A DNA stretch of 64,000 nucleotides, taken from assembly GCA_014529385.2 (NCBI GenBank), contig CM043950.1, positions 80,862,343 through 80,926,342 on the forward strand, read 5' to 3'. The notes beneath the pieces are model-generated. The model searched no databases. It was not told the DNA's origin and was given only the letters and a program-made list of their open reading frames with translations. Of this stretch, positions 1-11,215 are shown piece by piece. The stretch is from Adiantum capillus-veneris. Its lineage: Eukaryota; Streptophyta; Polypodiopsida; Polypodiales; Pteridaceae. Both the position numbers and the translations under genes were made by a program. Positions within the stretch are counted from its first letter, which is position 1. The number at the start of each line of letters is the position of its first letter.

Positions 1-242
1 AAAACTACACATATGATTATTTGCAAAGATACCGGGTAAGTTTAATACAACACCTGCTTACTATGTCTAGCCCTAGAGAGCTTGAAGATAGCGGCTTGGA
101 TGAGCGCACTATTGATCTTACAAAACATGACGTGCCACCACGACAAATCCCTACATCCGATACAGTGGAATCGCAATGGGCCTAGGGGGTCATATCAGCA
201 GAAGATGAAAGAGCCGAGGATGAGGAAAGGTCAAATGAGCAT

Positions 243-1258
243 ATGGAAGGTGCTAAGGTTCAACCGGAGGAGACAATGAAAGAGCCAAGTCAGCCAGTGG
301 AGGAGCCAAAAGAGCCTATGCCTGAAACCCAAGATGAGGAAAGCAGGCCTATAGATGAGCAAAAGGATATGGATGAGGAAAGCAGGCCTAGGGATGAGCA
401 AAATGATATGGATCAGGCAAGGATGTATGAGGCAAGCCGATCACCCGAGGGAGACGAAAAGACCTTGGAAGAAACCTTGAATGAGGCAGAAACAGCCATG
501 GGGGAGACCCCTGATGAAGATGTGAATGATGACTATGAAGATAAAGCGGAGGAGAGCAACAACGACATGAACACTACAGAGACCCAGTATGGACCCTTGC
601 TACCTGTAGATACGGTTGTTCCGGTAATGTCTATTCAAGTATGGCAAAATATATTCAGCTTCTAACTACTTATATGTACTTGTCAACTTTTACAGAGGTT
701 GATTATCTTGGACGTCAATGGATTGCTGCTGATGCGGGTGCCTCTCGGTGACAGAGGACCCTTTGAGGATTTGCAAACGTTTCGGATGGGAACTTGTCGA
801 GTCGTGGTTCGTCCAGGAACCAAGGAATTTATTCAGTTTCTTCTTCCGCGCTTCAAAATTCCATATGGTCTTCAATGCAAAGGCAAAACTTGTCGCCACT
901 AGTTGCAATAGTTTGCAGTGTATGCCAAGCTCACACGTCAGATTTTGCCTTTTTGTATGATCAAAGAAAATGCGTTACCATTGAGGGCCACTACCACCCT
1001 AAAAAACCAGGCTTACTTCTTTTGTACAAACCGTTTAGCCAAATCCGTGTACCCTTTGATGCAACTAATACACTACTAATTGATGATACTCCTGAAAAGG
1101 GAGAACTAAATCCGCCGGGAACAACTATCTCACCACCTTCTTTCGAGGGGCATTCCTTCGATTTTTACCTTGAAGACATTCTGATTCCATACTTACAAAA
1201 ATTGTATCTCAGTCCATTGTTCACGGACGAGTTTGTACTTTCTAATGAATTAAGATGA
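243..1258 (+). pseudogene. FCP1/HAD-like phosphatase-domain gene, two exons, frameshifted
   Basis: Exon 1 (243-623, open back to about 186) encodes an acidic, repetitive stretch rich in D, E and Q, with DEESRP repeats. A 72-nt intron, 624-695 (GTAATG...TTTACAG), joins it in phase 0 to exon 2. Exon 2 opens with LILDVNGLLL, the FCP1/SCP-type HAD motif, then has RPGTKEFIQFLLPRF, IWSSMQRQNL and LLIDDTPEKGELNPP, which match the order of the FCP1 homology domain. The second Asp of the usual DxDx motif is Asn (D-V-N), as I recall in a plant subgroup, so catalytic activity is doubtful. Near 860 the frame shifts by one base between the RPGTKEF and IWSSM blocks, with no splice sites there, so the copy is broken. 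The stop is TGA at 1256-1258. An in-frame TAG near 183 means the true start is either ATG 243 or an upstream exon not resolved here. The family assignment is firm; the exact role is unknown. Confidence 0.72.
624..695 (+). other. short spliceosomal intron in the FCP1-like gene
   Basis: The sequence runs CCG|GTAATG to TTTTACAG|AGG. Both flanking codons are complete (phase 0), and removing the 72 nt joins the acidic exon directly to the RLIILDVNG block. Without splicing the upstream frame ends at 663-665. Confidence 0.6.
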
Positions 1259-1285
1259 TTCTTCTATCATGTCTTTGTCTTGTCT

Positions 1286-1389
<104 letters not shown>

Positions 1390-1508
1390 ACGTGGTAAAG
1401 AAATGTATTTCAAGCACACTTTTTCACAGGGCACAATTGAAAAATGAGATCAATAAACTTCATGTCTTGAAAGTCATTTGTATACACTTGGGTTCACAAG
1501 AATATCTG

Positions 1509-2929
1509 TTACATTGACACTACTTCAACCCGACCATCCAACTCTTTGCACAAAATATCTTTTTCCCTTCGCCGCATCACCTTACGGCCAGCTAAGAAAA
1601 AGGAAAAATCTGATAGGTCCTTGTCCATTGACTCTTCAATGATGTCATTTCGCAAATGCTGAAAACTGCATAGCTCCCTAATTGTAACCACCAATAGTAG
1701 GCCATGCTCTTTATCAATCACTTCCACATCCACAGTAGGATTATCTTCCAAACCTGCAGAAACCTAGTCCATAGGAATGTACTTACCGTTTAGCATTTGT
1801 GATCGCATATACCAAAATGAGAGTAACAGTGATTGGCTTGCAATCATGTACTTGACAACTAGAGTATCAAGCGCGACCTCGCACCGTAAACCAATCTCTT
1901 CCTTTGCATACCATCCTTTGTCAAGAAGTTTGTCACAGGATGACTGCTGAAATGACTTGCACATGAACATAGTTTTTGTAACTCGGATGTTGTAGCTATG
2001 AAACAGCTCTATGAAGAGTGCAACAGGACAAAAGTTTGCAATTCTAACCAGTTTGGTAGGAATAGAGCTACGTAGAGACCTTTGTATATCCTTGTAGAGC
2101 TTACTTCGCATTGCCTCCACCATTGTTTCATCGGGAACTGGCCAGTCCACAGTGTTCCAATCGGTTGGTAGAGGCACTTTCACCAACATGCCATTCTTAT
2201 TCCCTGAGCTGAGTTGGTAAAAGTGGTCATAAAAAAAGATTCCCTCATCAGCCAGTCTTTTGTTGCTCCTCTCTGAGTACTGTAGAGAACCAATGTGGGC
2301 ATGTACAACATGGCAGAGGCCTATTATGCACTCCACAGGTTCCCATTGCTCTTAAGAAGAGGGATAAACATCTGCAATATATATAAGAAGAGTTAAACTA
2401 AGAGTATCAATAAGTACAAATGACAAATCTAATGTAATTGAGCTGTGAAGAATGGAGACATTACTCATAACAAGCGGGAGAAACATTGCAAAATATATAA
2501 GAAAAGTTATAATGAGAGTATCAGTAAGTTCACATGTCAAGCGTACTTACAATTGCAACGTGGTTGATGTATATCTGATACATTTCCACCGTTTGCTATC
2601 ACCTCTGGATGGGTAAACACATGCTGAACAAGAACTTCCTTTACAGATCTTTTGCCGATTTCAACTTTGAAATCCAACACCCTGGCCTTCCATGCTGAGC
2701 GGTAAACGTTGATACCACTAGACCTCTTGGGTCTTCTTGGTTGCATGAGGACCCATGAACCTTTGTTTATCCTTTGTCCAACCCATTGGTTCTCTGCACT
2801 TATTGAAGCTGGTATTGTAATTGAGGATATGCTACTACTTGGCCTTCTAGGCAAAGTGCAGTTGTTGGTTGTTGGTGTGAGAGACAGTAAACACCTGGAG
2901 GCTCTTGGGCGAGAAGACGTGGACGCCAT
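1509..2929 (-). pseudogene. unrecognised host gene, at least two exons, nonsense mutation
   Basis: Exon 1 (2929-2551) starts at an ATG and encodes a Ser/Arg/Pro-rich N-terminus followed by a conserved-looking stretch (VLDFKVEIGKRSVKEVLVQ). It ends at a good donor, GTAAGT (complement of 2545-2550). The second coding block, 2336-1509, is a single frame of about 276 codons interrupted by one TAG at 1764-1766, most simply a CAG-to-TAG change. The text after the stop (DFSFFLAGRKVMRRREKD) still looks protein-like and ends at a normal stop. The acceptor is uncertain: the pyrimidine-rich site near 2345 gives a stop at the junction with exon 1. No signal peptide or membrane segment is evident, and I do not recognise the family. 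It is probably a decayed host gene rather than a transposon gene, because the frame holds over two exons. Confidence 0.5.
2361..2536. repeat. imperfect direct duplication inside the intron
   Basis: A 62-bp segment starting GGGATAAACATC (2361-2422) recurs as GGGAGAAACATT (2476-2536), offset about 115 bp. Both copies include an ATATATAAGAA tract and AGAGTATCA. The duplication also doubles the acceptor-like TTGCA(G) sequence, which may explain why the exon border is unclear. Confidence 0.7.
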
Positions 2930-3282
2930 AACTCTCAGAGAAAAGCTTTAGTGGAGGGAGATTCACTTTGAAAGCATTCTAATGGAGGGAAAGTGTTTTA
3001 GAATTCCAATATCTTGTGCGGGCTTAATGGTCACTCTCCAGTACGTTAATGACAATAAGAGAATATCAGAAGTGGGGCCACACGCAAGCACCTAAAAGCT
3101 CGGTAAAAGGAAGGAAATTACTATGCTACAATCCTAGTTTCGTGAAAGTTTTATGCTATTTTTCTATTTTTTGAGTCTTTCCACGTACTTTCCTACGTAA
3201 CGTAGCCTTCATGCTCATTGGACGCGCTCTATTTTTCTCTCTCTTCATATGGCCCTCCAAATGACCTCCGAAATTTCCTAAT
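2930..3282. other. spacer between host gene and element A
   Basis: This is the upstream flank of the 1509-2929 gene. I see no coding frame and no convincing TATA box. Homology to element B stops abruptly near 3283, so the element A truncation point lies here. Confidence 0.5.
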
Positions 3283-6200
3283 GTTTCTGTATGAACCATC
3301 AAAGAACAACACATGTGCATTGCTGATCTGTGGCACTTCTTCAACTACCTTTCTCACCACCTCTTCCTTAACAATAGGGGATTCTCCTTGTAGGTCAACA
3401 AATCAGCTAGAGTAGCCCTTGTACTATCTTCCACTAGAAAAGAGAACTCAAACTCTTGCAGCTCAATTACCCATTTCTTCACCACATTTGTCATGTTAAT
3501 ACCATTAATTAACTGTGGCAAAAAGGCATAACTCGTCAAGAAAACAAAAGGCCATGGTAGCAAGTAATGACGAAATCGTCGACAAGCAAATATTACACTG
3601 GCCATCACTAGCTCTACTTCCGATAACTTTCTCTCCGCTACCAACTTCACTTGGCTTGCACAATACACTGGCCTCACATAATGGCTGCCCTTCCCCTTTT
3701 GCAATAGCATGGCTCCAATGGCATCATCCCCTACTGATGGATTTACATAAAAAACTTTCTCCCAATCAGGAGCCTGCATGGCTGACAACCCCCCTAACAC
3801 CTCTTTCACCTCTTGAAACACTTCGTCACACTTGTCATCCCATTGCAATGGATCATGCTTTGCCACTTGCTGTAATGGATAAAGAATCTGCAAAGACAAT
3901 GGAATAAACCGTGCCATGTACTTCACTTTGTGTATAAAGGTTGCCAATTGCTTCGTATTCATAGGTGATGGAAGAAGAATAATAGACTTCACCTTATCTG
4001 GATCAGCCTCAATGCCATTTTCTGACACCATATGGCCCAATAACTTCACCCTTGGCTGTGCTAGATGACATTTCTTTGGATTTAGTTGTCCTCCACATTC
4101 ATCATATCGAGCCAATACCATCTGCAGCTTCTCATGGTGATCAGCCCTACTGCTATAGACACAGAAGTCATCCATAAAAGATTTAACACAACTACCAATG
4201 AATGGTTCCAATACCCAATTTGCTCTCTCTTGATAGAAGGAAGGTCCATTTGACAACCCAAATGGCTATAGTGTGTAGCAATAGCAGCCCCATGGCGTAA
4301 TAAAAGTTGTCTTTGTGCGGTCTTTAAGAGCAATCTTCAATTGAAAATAGCCCGAACAACCATCACACACACTGTACCTCTCATAACCTGCCACTGAATC
4401 CAAGATTTGATCGATGAATGGAAGAGGATATGGGTTCTTCTTAGTGGCTGCGTTTAAGGGTTTAAAATCCACACAAATTCTCCACTTCCCATCCTTCTTT
4501 GGACTGACTACAACTGGACTCACCCATTCTGTGGTCTCCACTGGAACTATGAACCCTGCCTTCAATAACTTGTCCACCTCTACCCGCAAGGCTTCCATTT
4601 GCTCTTGACCCATCCTTCTTAGCCTTTGCCGCACTGGCTTAGCACCTTCTTTCAGCTCTATATGCATCTCTTCACCCTTGAACCCTCTGATCTCTTCATA
4701 TGAAGTAATGAACAAATCAGGAAAACTAGCCAGCATATGCAAATACATATCCTTCTCCATAGCTGAGAGGTCTCCACTAATCATTTGTGTCATTAATTCC
4801 TGCTTCTTTGACAACTCAACCTTGGTTTGCATCAGCCCTTCAATCACTTCATAAGGCCCTTCACTTTCATCTTCAACTTCATTCGCAAATGCGACTAAAC
4901 CACACTCCTGGATTTCTTTATCCATCAAAAGAAATGCAACATCAGCATCCTCATCACTGCTGGTAGTGCTATCACTGTCCTCATCTTTTACCGTGGAAGA
5001 GTTTTCATCACTAGACTCATCCTCATCTTCATAAAGCTCCTTTAATCGTTTCCTTGTGTCCATATTATAAAGCTTCTTGGTACCTGTCTTTCCATAGAGG
5101 CTAATCGTACCATGTCGCCAATCTTGAACAGCTCCTACTGCACGTAACCATGGTCTGCCCAGTATAATAGGATATGCTCCCAACCCTGCTGGCATCACAT
5201 GAAAATCAACCACTGCCTTTGCATCATATGCCTCCACTTCTAAGCTCTTTACAACACCCAAGCATTTTACTTTTTACTGGTTTGCCAATCTGATTCGAAA
5301 ACCTGACACCCCAGCCACTGTGAGACCCATCTTCTCAACGCATGAGTGTGTTATGATGCATATTTGGGCTCCGCCATCCACATAACCTTGTCCCAAATTT
5401 TTTCTTTTATGCCACACATCTACTATTGGACAAATGTCTGGTAGCTCGTCCATTGCCAACACCTTCACTGAACCTCTCTCTGGCTCTTTCTCCATTGGGT
5501 TAACCATCCTCTTCCACTGTCGCTTTAGCTTAGGCACCATCTCTATAAGCTGCCCAAAAGTAACATCTGCCTTCCTGCTCGTCAGATCCTCCTTCAAGTC
5601 ATAGCTTAATTGCCCATCCCCTAGTGGAAAATCTGAAACATGAAACTTTCGACGAGCTCTCCTTTTCCTCTTGGCCTTGACATCCTCGCCTTCACGGCTC
5701 TTTCCTTTCTTCTTACTAGGACCTGGGGCACTTCTTCCTTCCTTTTCCTCTGTGGTCCTCTTCCCAATAGGCATCACTAATGTATCCTCTAGCTTTGATG
5801 CCTTCTCCAAGGTGACTACACTTAGCACTTTTGTCTTTCCCTTTTCCTCCTGGGTTAGTCCACTGGTTCCTTCGTCTCCCTTAATTTTGATGCCATAATC
5901 ATTTGACCTAGTTAGCACCTGTCTTGGCAATGGATACATGTCTCCCCCCATCCTTGGTGGCTTATCACATTGCGGGCTGATGTGACCCAACTCTCCACAA
6001 TTATAACATGTGGGCGTCTGCCTCCAAAACCTACCGTTGCTTTGTCCAACACCATTCCTAGGCCTTTCTTCACCTCCTTGCTGATTTGCAAAGCTCCCTC
6101 GACCTCGATTATTTCCCACTTGACCTAGCATGTTTAGGCTGAGATTCTTCATCAAATCTACCATTTGCCTCATGTCTTGTCTTAGCCCATCATCTTACAT

Positions 6201-6872
6201 TGCTGTAGTGACCACTGCTGGCATAACCTGAGTAGTAACAGGAACTACTAGTTCATGATGAACCCCTGACATGCGCCCTTGTAAAGACTCTATAGGCTGA
6301 AATTCAGACCTCATTGGCAAAGACTCCACCCCTAACTGGCTCATTTTCCTCAGCTTCCACTCTTTGTTCCTTGCTACCTCTAGTGCATCCTCATATGTCC
6401 TAGGCTTCTTTAGCTCCACTCTCCAACGTATATTCTCCCAAAGACCAGCCAAGAACCTGTCCTTCTTCATCATGTCAGGCGGGGGTACCTGTGGTGCTAA
6501 AGCCTTGCACATTCGCTCCCATGCCAATGAAAACTTACGTATGTACGCATCTACTGGCTCACCTTCCTTCTGCACCAAACCTTGTACTTCTTGCCACACT
6601 TTGTGAGGATCTTCTATCTTCACAAACTCCACTTCCAATCCATGCCTTAGATTGTCCCAACTCAACCTTACAGGTGGATCAGCCACACGCAACTCCTCTT
6701 CAAATGCTTTAGACCAAACTCGTGCATCACTCTTCAAAAAAATTTGGAGAAGGCGTAACATTTGCGTAGGGTCATGAATCTGGTTGCTAATGCAGGCAAC
6801 CTCCATCTTTTCCAAAAATTCTTCCACATCTTCATCACTTCTTCCATGAAACTCCGGATAAGAGAAATCCAT
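3283..6872 (-). pseudogene. element A gag-pol polyprotein, broken and truncated
   Basis: The likely start is ATG 6872 (GCCATGG context), which matches B. In order the frame shows Gag; a CCHC zinc knuckle (5967-6008, C-x2-C-x4-H-x4-C); a retropepsin with D-G-G at 5370-5378 and an LGRPWL flap-side motif; a reverse transcriptase with F-M-D-D at 4167-4175; its own gypsy-type RNase H; and the first residues of a second RNase H. Breaks: TAA at 6195-6197 (B has CAA), TAA at 5274-5276 (B has CAA), TAG at 4266-4268 (B has TTG), and a one-base loss near 3370 in a CCCCT run. Everything up to the frameshift is in a single frame, so the ancestor made one Gag-Pol polyprotein. Unlike B, A keeps the protease D-G-G. 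Confidence 0.93.
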
Positions 6873-6973
6873 GGCTACCCAAGTTACAATGCTTTGAGAA
6901 CCCCTTTGAACACACGTGCAAGAACCCAAAACTTTTGACTACCCAATCCCCAGAACTTCAATGGAGCTCAACT

Positions 6974-7192
6974 TTAGATAAGGACAAACACATGCACATC
7001 AAATGAGTTTTCATAGTTGATCATCGGAATGACAACAGGCAAAGGACATTCCAGGATCTCTCTCAATCTTCTTGGCCCAAACATAAAGACTATGCGCTGC
7101 TGGAAAAAGATCTTCCTGGACACATGAACATTAATCTGAATCCTTTGAGTTAAATGAAAAGGAGTGAAATGAGGGCCATTTTGATCATCCAT
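6974..7192 (-). CDS. small pre-gag ORF in element A leader (72 aa)
   Basis: An open frame from ATG 7192 (MDDQNGPHF...) to a stop at 6974-6976, upstream of gag. The homologue in B (44132-44350) is the same length and nearly identical in sequence; I noticed one residue change (IFFQQ here, IFSQQ in B). I recognise no domain. It contains an F-G-P-R-R-L-R basic patch and a hydrophobic PVVIPM segment. It could be an accessory peptide or a chance frame preserved by recent shared descent. Confidence 0.4.
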   Translation of the reverse strand: MDDQNGPHFTPFHLTQRIQINVHVSRKIFFQQRIVFMFGPRRLREILECPLPVVIPMINYENSFDVHVFVLI

Positions 7193-7794
7193 TAAAGCCA
7201 ACCATGAAGCTCCCAAGAAGGCACACCTAACTTATCCTCTGATTTTTGCCCAAATTTCAGCAGCATAACAGCATAAATGGCTCAAAATACCAAAAAACCA
7301 GCCATCATAACTTGGGAAAATTTCGACAAAGTTTCCCCAAAAGTAGAGCAGTAGGAACCCAAAATATAGACTGTCTATGTATGCATAAACTGTCAACAAT
7401 AGAACCCGAGCATCAAGTAGGACTCACTAGTACATAGCCTATGGTGAGGTCACAAAAAGGGTGCTCCAGCTACCTATATCACCGAAAGGATCTCCACATT
7501 TGAGAATCCCCCAGCTCAATAAAAACCTCACGCTATCGACCCTCACATGAAGGCTAATGCAAATCGCATATAGTCAAGTCTCAGAAATGACTATCTTCCA
7601 GACCAAGTCTCAAAAATGGCTGGGACTGCCAAATACAACCAAGTATGGCTCCACAAATGTGTACAATGGCAGTTTCCACAAGTAACGTACAATCCAGCAG
7701 ACAATGCACTCAAATAGGCGCCAAGTGATGCATTCCCACAACAACTGCAAGTGACATCACTGCTAGTATATCACTGTACTCCAGCTACCTGTAC

Positions 7795-7885
7795 CTGTGT
7801 GAATCACCTGTACCTGTACCTGTCCCTGTAACCTGTAACCTGTAATCTGCAACCTGTAATCCCGAAGCTCGAAGCTCGAAGCAGA
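7795..7885 (-). repeat. short tandem repeats in element A leader
   Basis: Just after the PBS the leader contains stacked short repeats: CGAAGCT units, ACCTGTAA/ATCTG units and TACCTG units (plus-strand reading). B shows the same array at about 43440-43540. They may mark a structured packaging region or simply slippage. Confidence 0.65.
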
Positions 7886-7899
7886 AGGTACTCGAAGAA

Positions 7900-7919
7900 G
7901 ATCCTCCGTGGGGGCGCCA
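7900..7919 (-). other. primer binding site of element A
   Basis: On the minus strand TGGCGCCCCCACGGAGG begins six bases after the LTR end (...CGCTCACA). The TGG pairs with the CCA end of a tRNA. It is identical in B at 43405-43424. I cannot assign the tRNA. Confidence 0.7.
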
Positions 7920-7925
7920 AAAGAA

Positions 7926-8105
7926 TGTGAGCGGGATGAAAACACACACAGCGCCTCTATAACGACCTGACACACACTCTTGGGAAGATACACACACACA
8001 CACTATGGGGCACCACTCTGCTTACACAACACACCTGGCCGAGACAGGGAACACACCTCTGGAGTGAGAGGAGAGAGACTATCCACTTGCCCACTCCACA
8101 CAGAG

Positions 8106-8142
<37 letters not shown>

Positions 8143-9079
8143 CTCAGCTCAAAAGAGGAGAACTTCTGATGTTTTGATACAAATGAGCTTGGGCCAACAC
8201 CAATGGGGCAAACAGCTCACACAATATGGGTAAAAGATACCAGATACAATCACAAATTGGAGAAGAAGCTTCACTCACCGGAGAAGATTACACAGAAAAG
8301 CAGCAAAAAAAGAGTGAGGAATTTGGCAAAATGGACAGTGCCATCACGTGCGAAACGGCCCAAAACCCCAGTCTACAATGTCAAAGTGCTCAAATCCGAC
8401 CTCGGATGAGCAGTTTACGGCCAAAACCGGCTCCAAAATGAGCAAAAACACACCTGCGGCTGTTCCTCCTCTCTTCTCTACGTTTTTTCTGGTCTTCTCT
8501 CTTTTTTTTCAGTTCCCACACTTAGCTTTATTACTTGGGCACCCTTGGCCTTTTAGATGACCTCAAACGGACCCCGAACAGGCCAAAAACTGACCTCGCA
8601 GTGCATAGTTGTCACCTTTTTGCAGCATTCGCACACCTGGCACTTAGCTTTTTTCCAATAATGCATCTCGCCACCACGTGAAGTGGCCCCAAAAAGTGGT
8701 CCTAATGATGAACTTTCTGCATAACTCTCACAAGAAAACACCCACGTTGGGTCCGTCCTCATCCGCGTGCAAATATTGACCTCGTTCGCCCTCCTGACGC
8801 CACTAGATGCCATCTGACGCACCTGCTGACCTCACGTCGTCGGCCCGCGGATAGCTTCTTCGAGAAGTTTTACGTGCTACCAACTCCTCCTTATTGTAGA
8901 AAAAACACACTAGTATTGATAATAGTGAAAATCGCTGCACTATGTACATGCTGTCCTACCTGTACACATGTGGGCCCCACGTAACCACCTGGCTATGGAA
9001 ATTGGGCAATCCTTTATTTGATGCACCATGCATGTGTATGTACATATGCGCAATCCCTTGCTCCAAAAAACTCCTGACA
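7926..9079 (-). repeat. LTR of element A (1154 bp)
   Basis: On the minus strand it begins TGTCAGGAG (9079) and ends CGCTCACA (7926), the same termini as the two LTRs of B. It contains a CA/TG microsatellite (about 8109-8140) near the 3' part and an open reading frame at 8553-8813. Confidence 0.95.
8553..8813 (-). CDS. Cys-rich ORF inside the LTR (86 aa)
   Basis: Starts at ATG 8813 (MASSGVRRANEV) and contains CQVCECCKKV followed by a further Cys. The same frame is open in all three LTR copies in this window (also 42530-42811 and 50098-50358). The B 5' LTR copy has a shifted C-terminus caused by one missing G. I know of no function. The cysteine spacing is suggestive, but conservation could simply reflect recent copying. 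Confidence 0.3.
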   Translation of the reverse strand: MASSGVRRANEVNICTRMRTDPTWVFSCESYAESSSLGPLFGATSRGGEMHYWKKAKCQVCECCKKVTTMHCEVSFWPVRGPFEVI

Positions 9080-9711
9080 GCGTTAAAAATATAACTATGC
9101 AATTTTGATGCTAACATCATATAAAACCACACACATAAAGAGTACCTATGTAAAAGTGCACTCAGTGTTTTGAAGAAACTAGCCTTATATGCTTGAAAAA
9201 AATGAATAGACCCTACCAAATTCTCTAGATATTATTTCATAACTATGATATGCATTCTTGCAAGTTTCATGTGCAAGAAATCTTTTTTTAAGAGTATTTT
9301 AAATTTTTTAAAGTTGTGTGGAATTGATATGACATTTTCTTGCATCGCTCGTAACCAAAATAATACACACTTTTAATGTACTTTTAAGTTATCACCTGTC
9401 ACACATATAGTTATTCTATCCATTTAGCACTTAAGATAACAAGATTTGATGTTTTTGTGAGATACAAACAATGGAACATCTAAGAAATTAAAAAATACAC
9501 ACAATAGAAATTCTCACTTTTTGTTCTTGAGATAATAGCTATAGAATTGCAGATGAACTATAAACTTTTTGTGAATATCAACTAAATGCATCAAGATGCA
9601 TGATATGGACACGATTGGAGCAACTAGAATGTTGTTTTCTTAGTTGTTGAATTGAATTTAATATTTTTGGTGATTTTTATATAATGGAAATCTGAAGATA
9701 GGAGTCAATTT
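9080..9711. other. AT-rich spacer between A and F
   Basis: No gene-like frame seen. Its right end (AGTCAA, 9703-9708) is the candidate target duplication of element F, so this DNA was probably once continuous with 21293 onward. Confidence 0.5.
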
Positions 9712-10596
9712 TGGACGGGAGCTACTCACACACCCATGAAGTGCATGCAAACACTACCTAGATCAACATAATGTCAATCGAGGACACAGATGACACGGTA
9801 GGCACATGGAGGAAATCTCTTTAGCTTGTCAGGCTAAGACCATCCTACACATACAACACTCTGGAAGGCTAACTAAACCACAATCAAGATCCTCACTGCT
9901 CTCAACTACACCACCTAGCCACATACACACATACGTGTCCCTAAGCTTTTACACTCAAAACCCTCACTCTAAACCCGTCTGCGGAAAACGCGTAGGATGA
10001 CAGAGCAGAATTTTGAAAGTGCCCGAAACTGAAATTTATGAGTACCTATGCGTAGCTTATGTCTCCACGATTCTATAGACTACTAGCATGCAAAAAAACA
10101 GACATTGTTTGACACACTTACGGCCACAAATAGCTCGTAGATGTGTCGGTGTGTGCGCTTCGTCTCACATGGAATGCTTGGCGTTGTCGCGTAGCTCTCC
10201 TCGAGCCTACAACAATGGTGCAGTCGGATCTCCAATGTGTTGAGCGATCCGGGCGTAGCAAGAGGATAAATCTCAAGCTCACTCTCTTTCTCTCTCACAC
10301 GCAGTAGACGGCAGCGCTAAAGTTTTGATTATGATTAAAATTCCTCTTCACAAAATGACCTAGGTACCTTATATACTAAGGCTACCTTAGGTTTAACCAA
10401 AAATGGGGTTGAAAGGGTAAAATGGCTTTGTATTTACAATTTGGAAGTGCCATTGCACCCCGGCTTCTGAAACTAGAATAACTACTCATTACAAATGACG
10501 TTTATAGCCATAATCCGCAGCATTTCATAACTCGCAAAAGATAAAACTTTGGTACGAAACTTGAGTTATGTTGTGTTGTTGACCCAACAGTCAACA
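9712..10596 (-). repeat. 3' LTR of element F (885 bp)
   Basis: Matches 20332-21287 along its length apart from a missing segment: the left copy lacks about 70-80 bp present at roughly 20555-20630. It ends TCAACA next to the polypurine tract. A TATA-containing segment lies at 10356-10389. Confidence 0.95.
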
Positions 10597-10608
10597 CTCC
10601 CCCCTTCC
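10597..10608 (-). other. polypurine tract of element F
   Basis: On the minus strand GGAAGGGGGGAG immediately precedes the LTR start TGTTGACTG. The tract is 12 uninterrupted purines at the position expected for plus-strand priming. Confidence 0.88.
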
Positions 10609-10664
10609 ACGTTCATGTCGTCCCCGACATGACCTGATTGTCGATGGCGATGTGGTCTTTGCTG

Positions 10665-11215
10665 TCATTTTGTTGTTGTAAAGAAAGTATAGACTATAGC
10701 CTTTGCAGTAGCTTGTCTTGTTCGTCCAATCCGATGTACATAGTCTTCACATGATTCAGGAAAATCATAATTGATGACGAACTTTATGTCGTTCACATCC
10801 ACGCTCGGAGCTGCAGCATCTGTTTCTTTCATTATAGGTCTACTGCCAGATCTAAATTCAAAAAGAACCCAATGTCGTTTAACTTGAGTCTTATCATCAT
10901 GGATAGAGGAAGCTCCATCCATCACTTGCTCCAGCAAGTTTGTCAATTCGGAGTATTTGTGATTCTCATAAACAACTTCTACAATCTGTAGAATTGAGTG
11001 ATTGGCTTTCTGATCTTGTGGGCCAATGACAACTTTGTAAGGATTTTGTAGAAATTGTACGGCTAAACCCTTAACTTCTTTAGGCCAAGTTGCACTCCAA
11101 TGCAAAGTGTGTCTGTCAGGTCGAATCCAGGACTTAATTATTCTAATTTAAGGTTCAAAACCCTGCCGAACATTCAATGTGCATTATCAAGGACAAGCTT
11201 TTGAGATCCTCTTAT
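10665..11215 (-). pseudogene. captured DEAD-box RNA helicase fragment (DDX5/RH20-like)
   Basis: The frame shows WSATWPKEV (motif III region, SAT), QDQKANHSILQIVEVV, INYDFPESCEDYVHRIGR (motifs V-VI) and YTFF, in the order seen in DEAD-box helicases of the DBP2/DDX5/RH20-RH30 type. Upstream, remnants of LVLDEAD (now D-N-A-H) and GFEP are visible up to about 11215, with stops and one frameshift. Between MDGA and SIHDDK some 25-30 residues covering motif IV are deleted. Motif VI has HRIGR but the following GR is altered. The absence of introns across these motifs suggests capture from a spliced transcript. It has the same orientation as F and ends 57 bp from its PPT, so it sits inside the transposable unit. 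It is clearly non-functional as a helicase. Confidence 0.88.

Larger units (their letters stand above)
3283..9079 (-). mobile_element. Gypsy element A (dual-RNase-H type), 3'-truncated
   Basis: Reading on the minus strand: 5' LTR (9079-7926), PBS (7919-7900), leader with a small ORF, gag and pol to the start of the second RNase H, then loss of homology near 3283. It is nearly colinear with B (42264-48040) in the opposite orientation. The second RNase H, integrase, PPT and 3' LTR are missing, so no target duplication can be read. The body carries three nonsense codons and a frameshift. Confidence 0.93.

Noticed and set aside
3515-3907. Plus-strand 130-codon frame opposite the pol of A (also opposite B at 47417-47809)
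   Set aside because: It is the antisense shadow of the RNase H region. It recurs in B only because the two elements share sequence.
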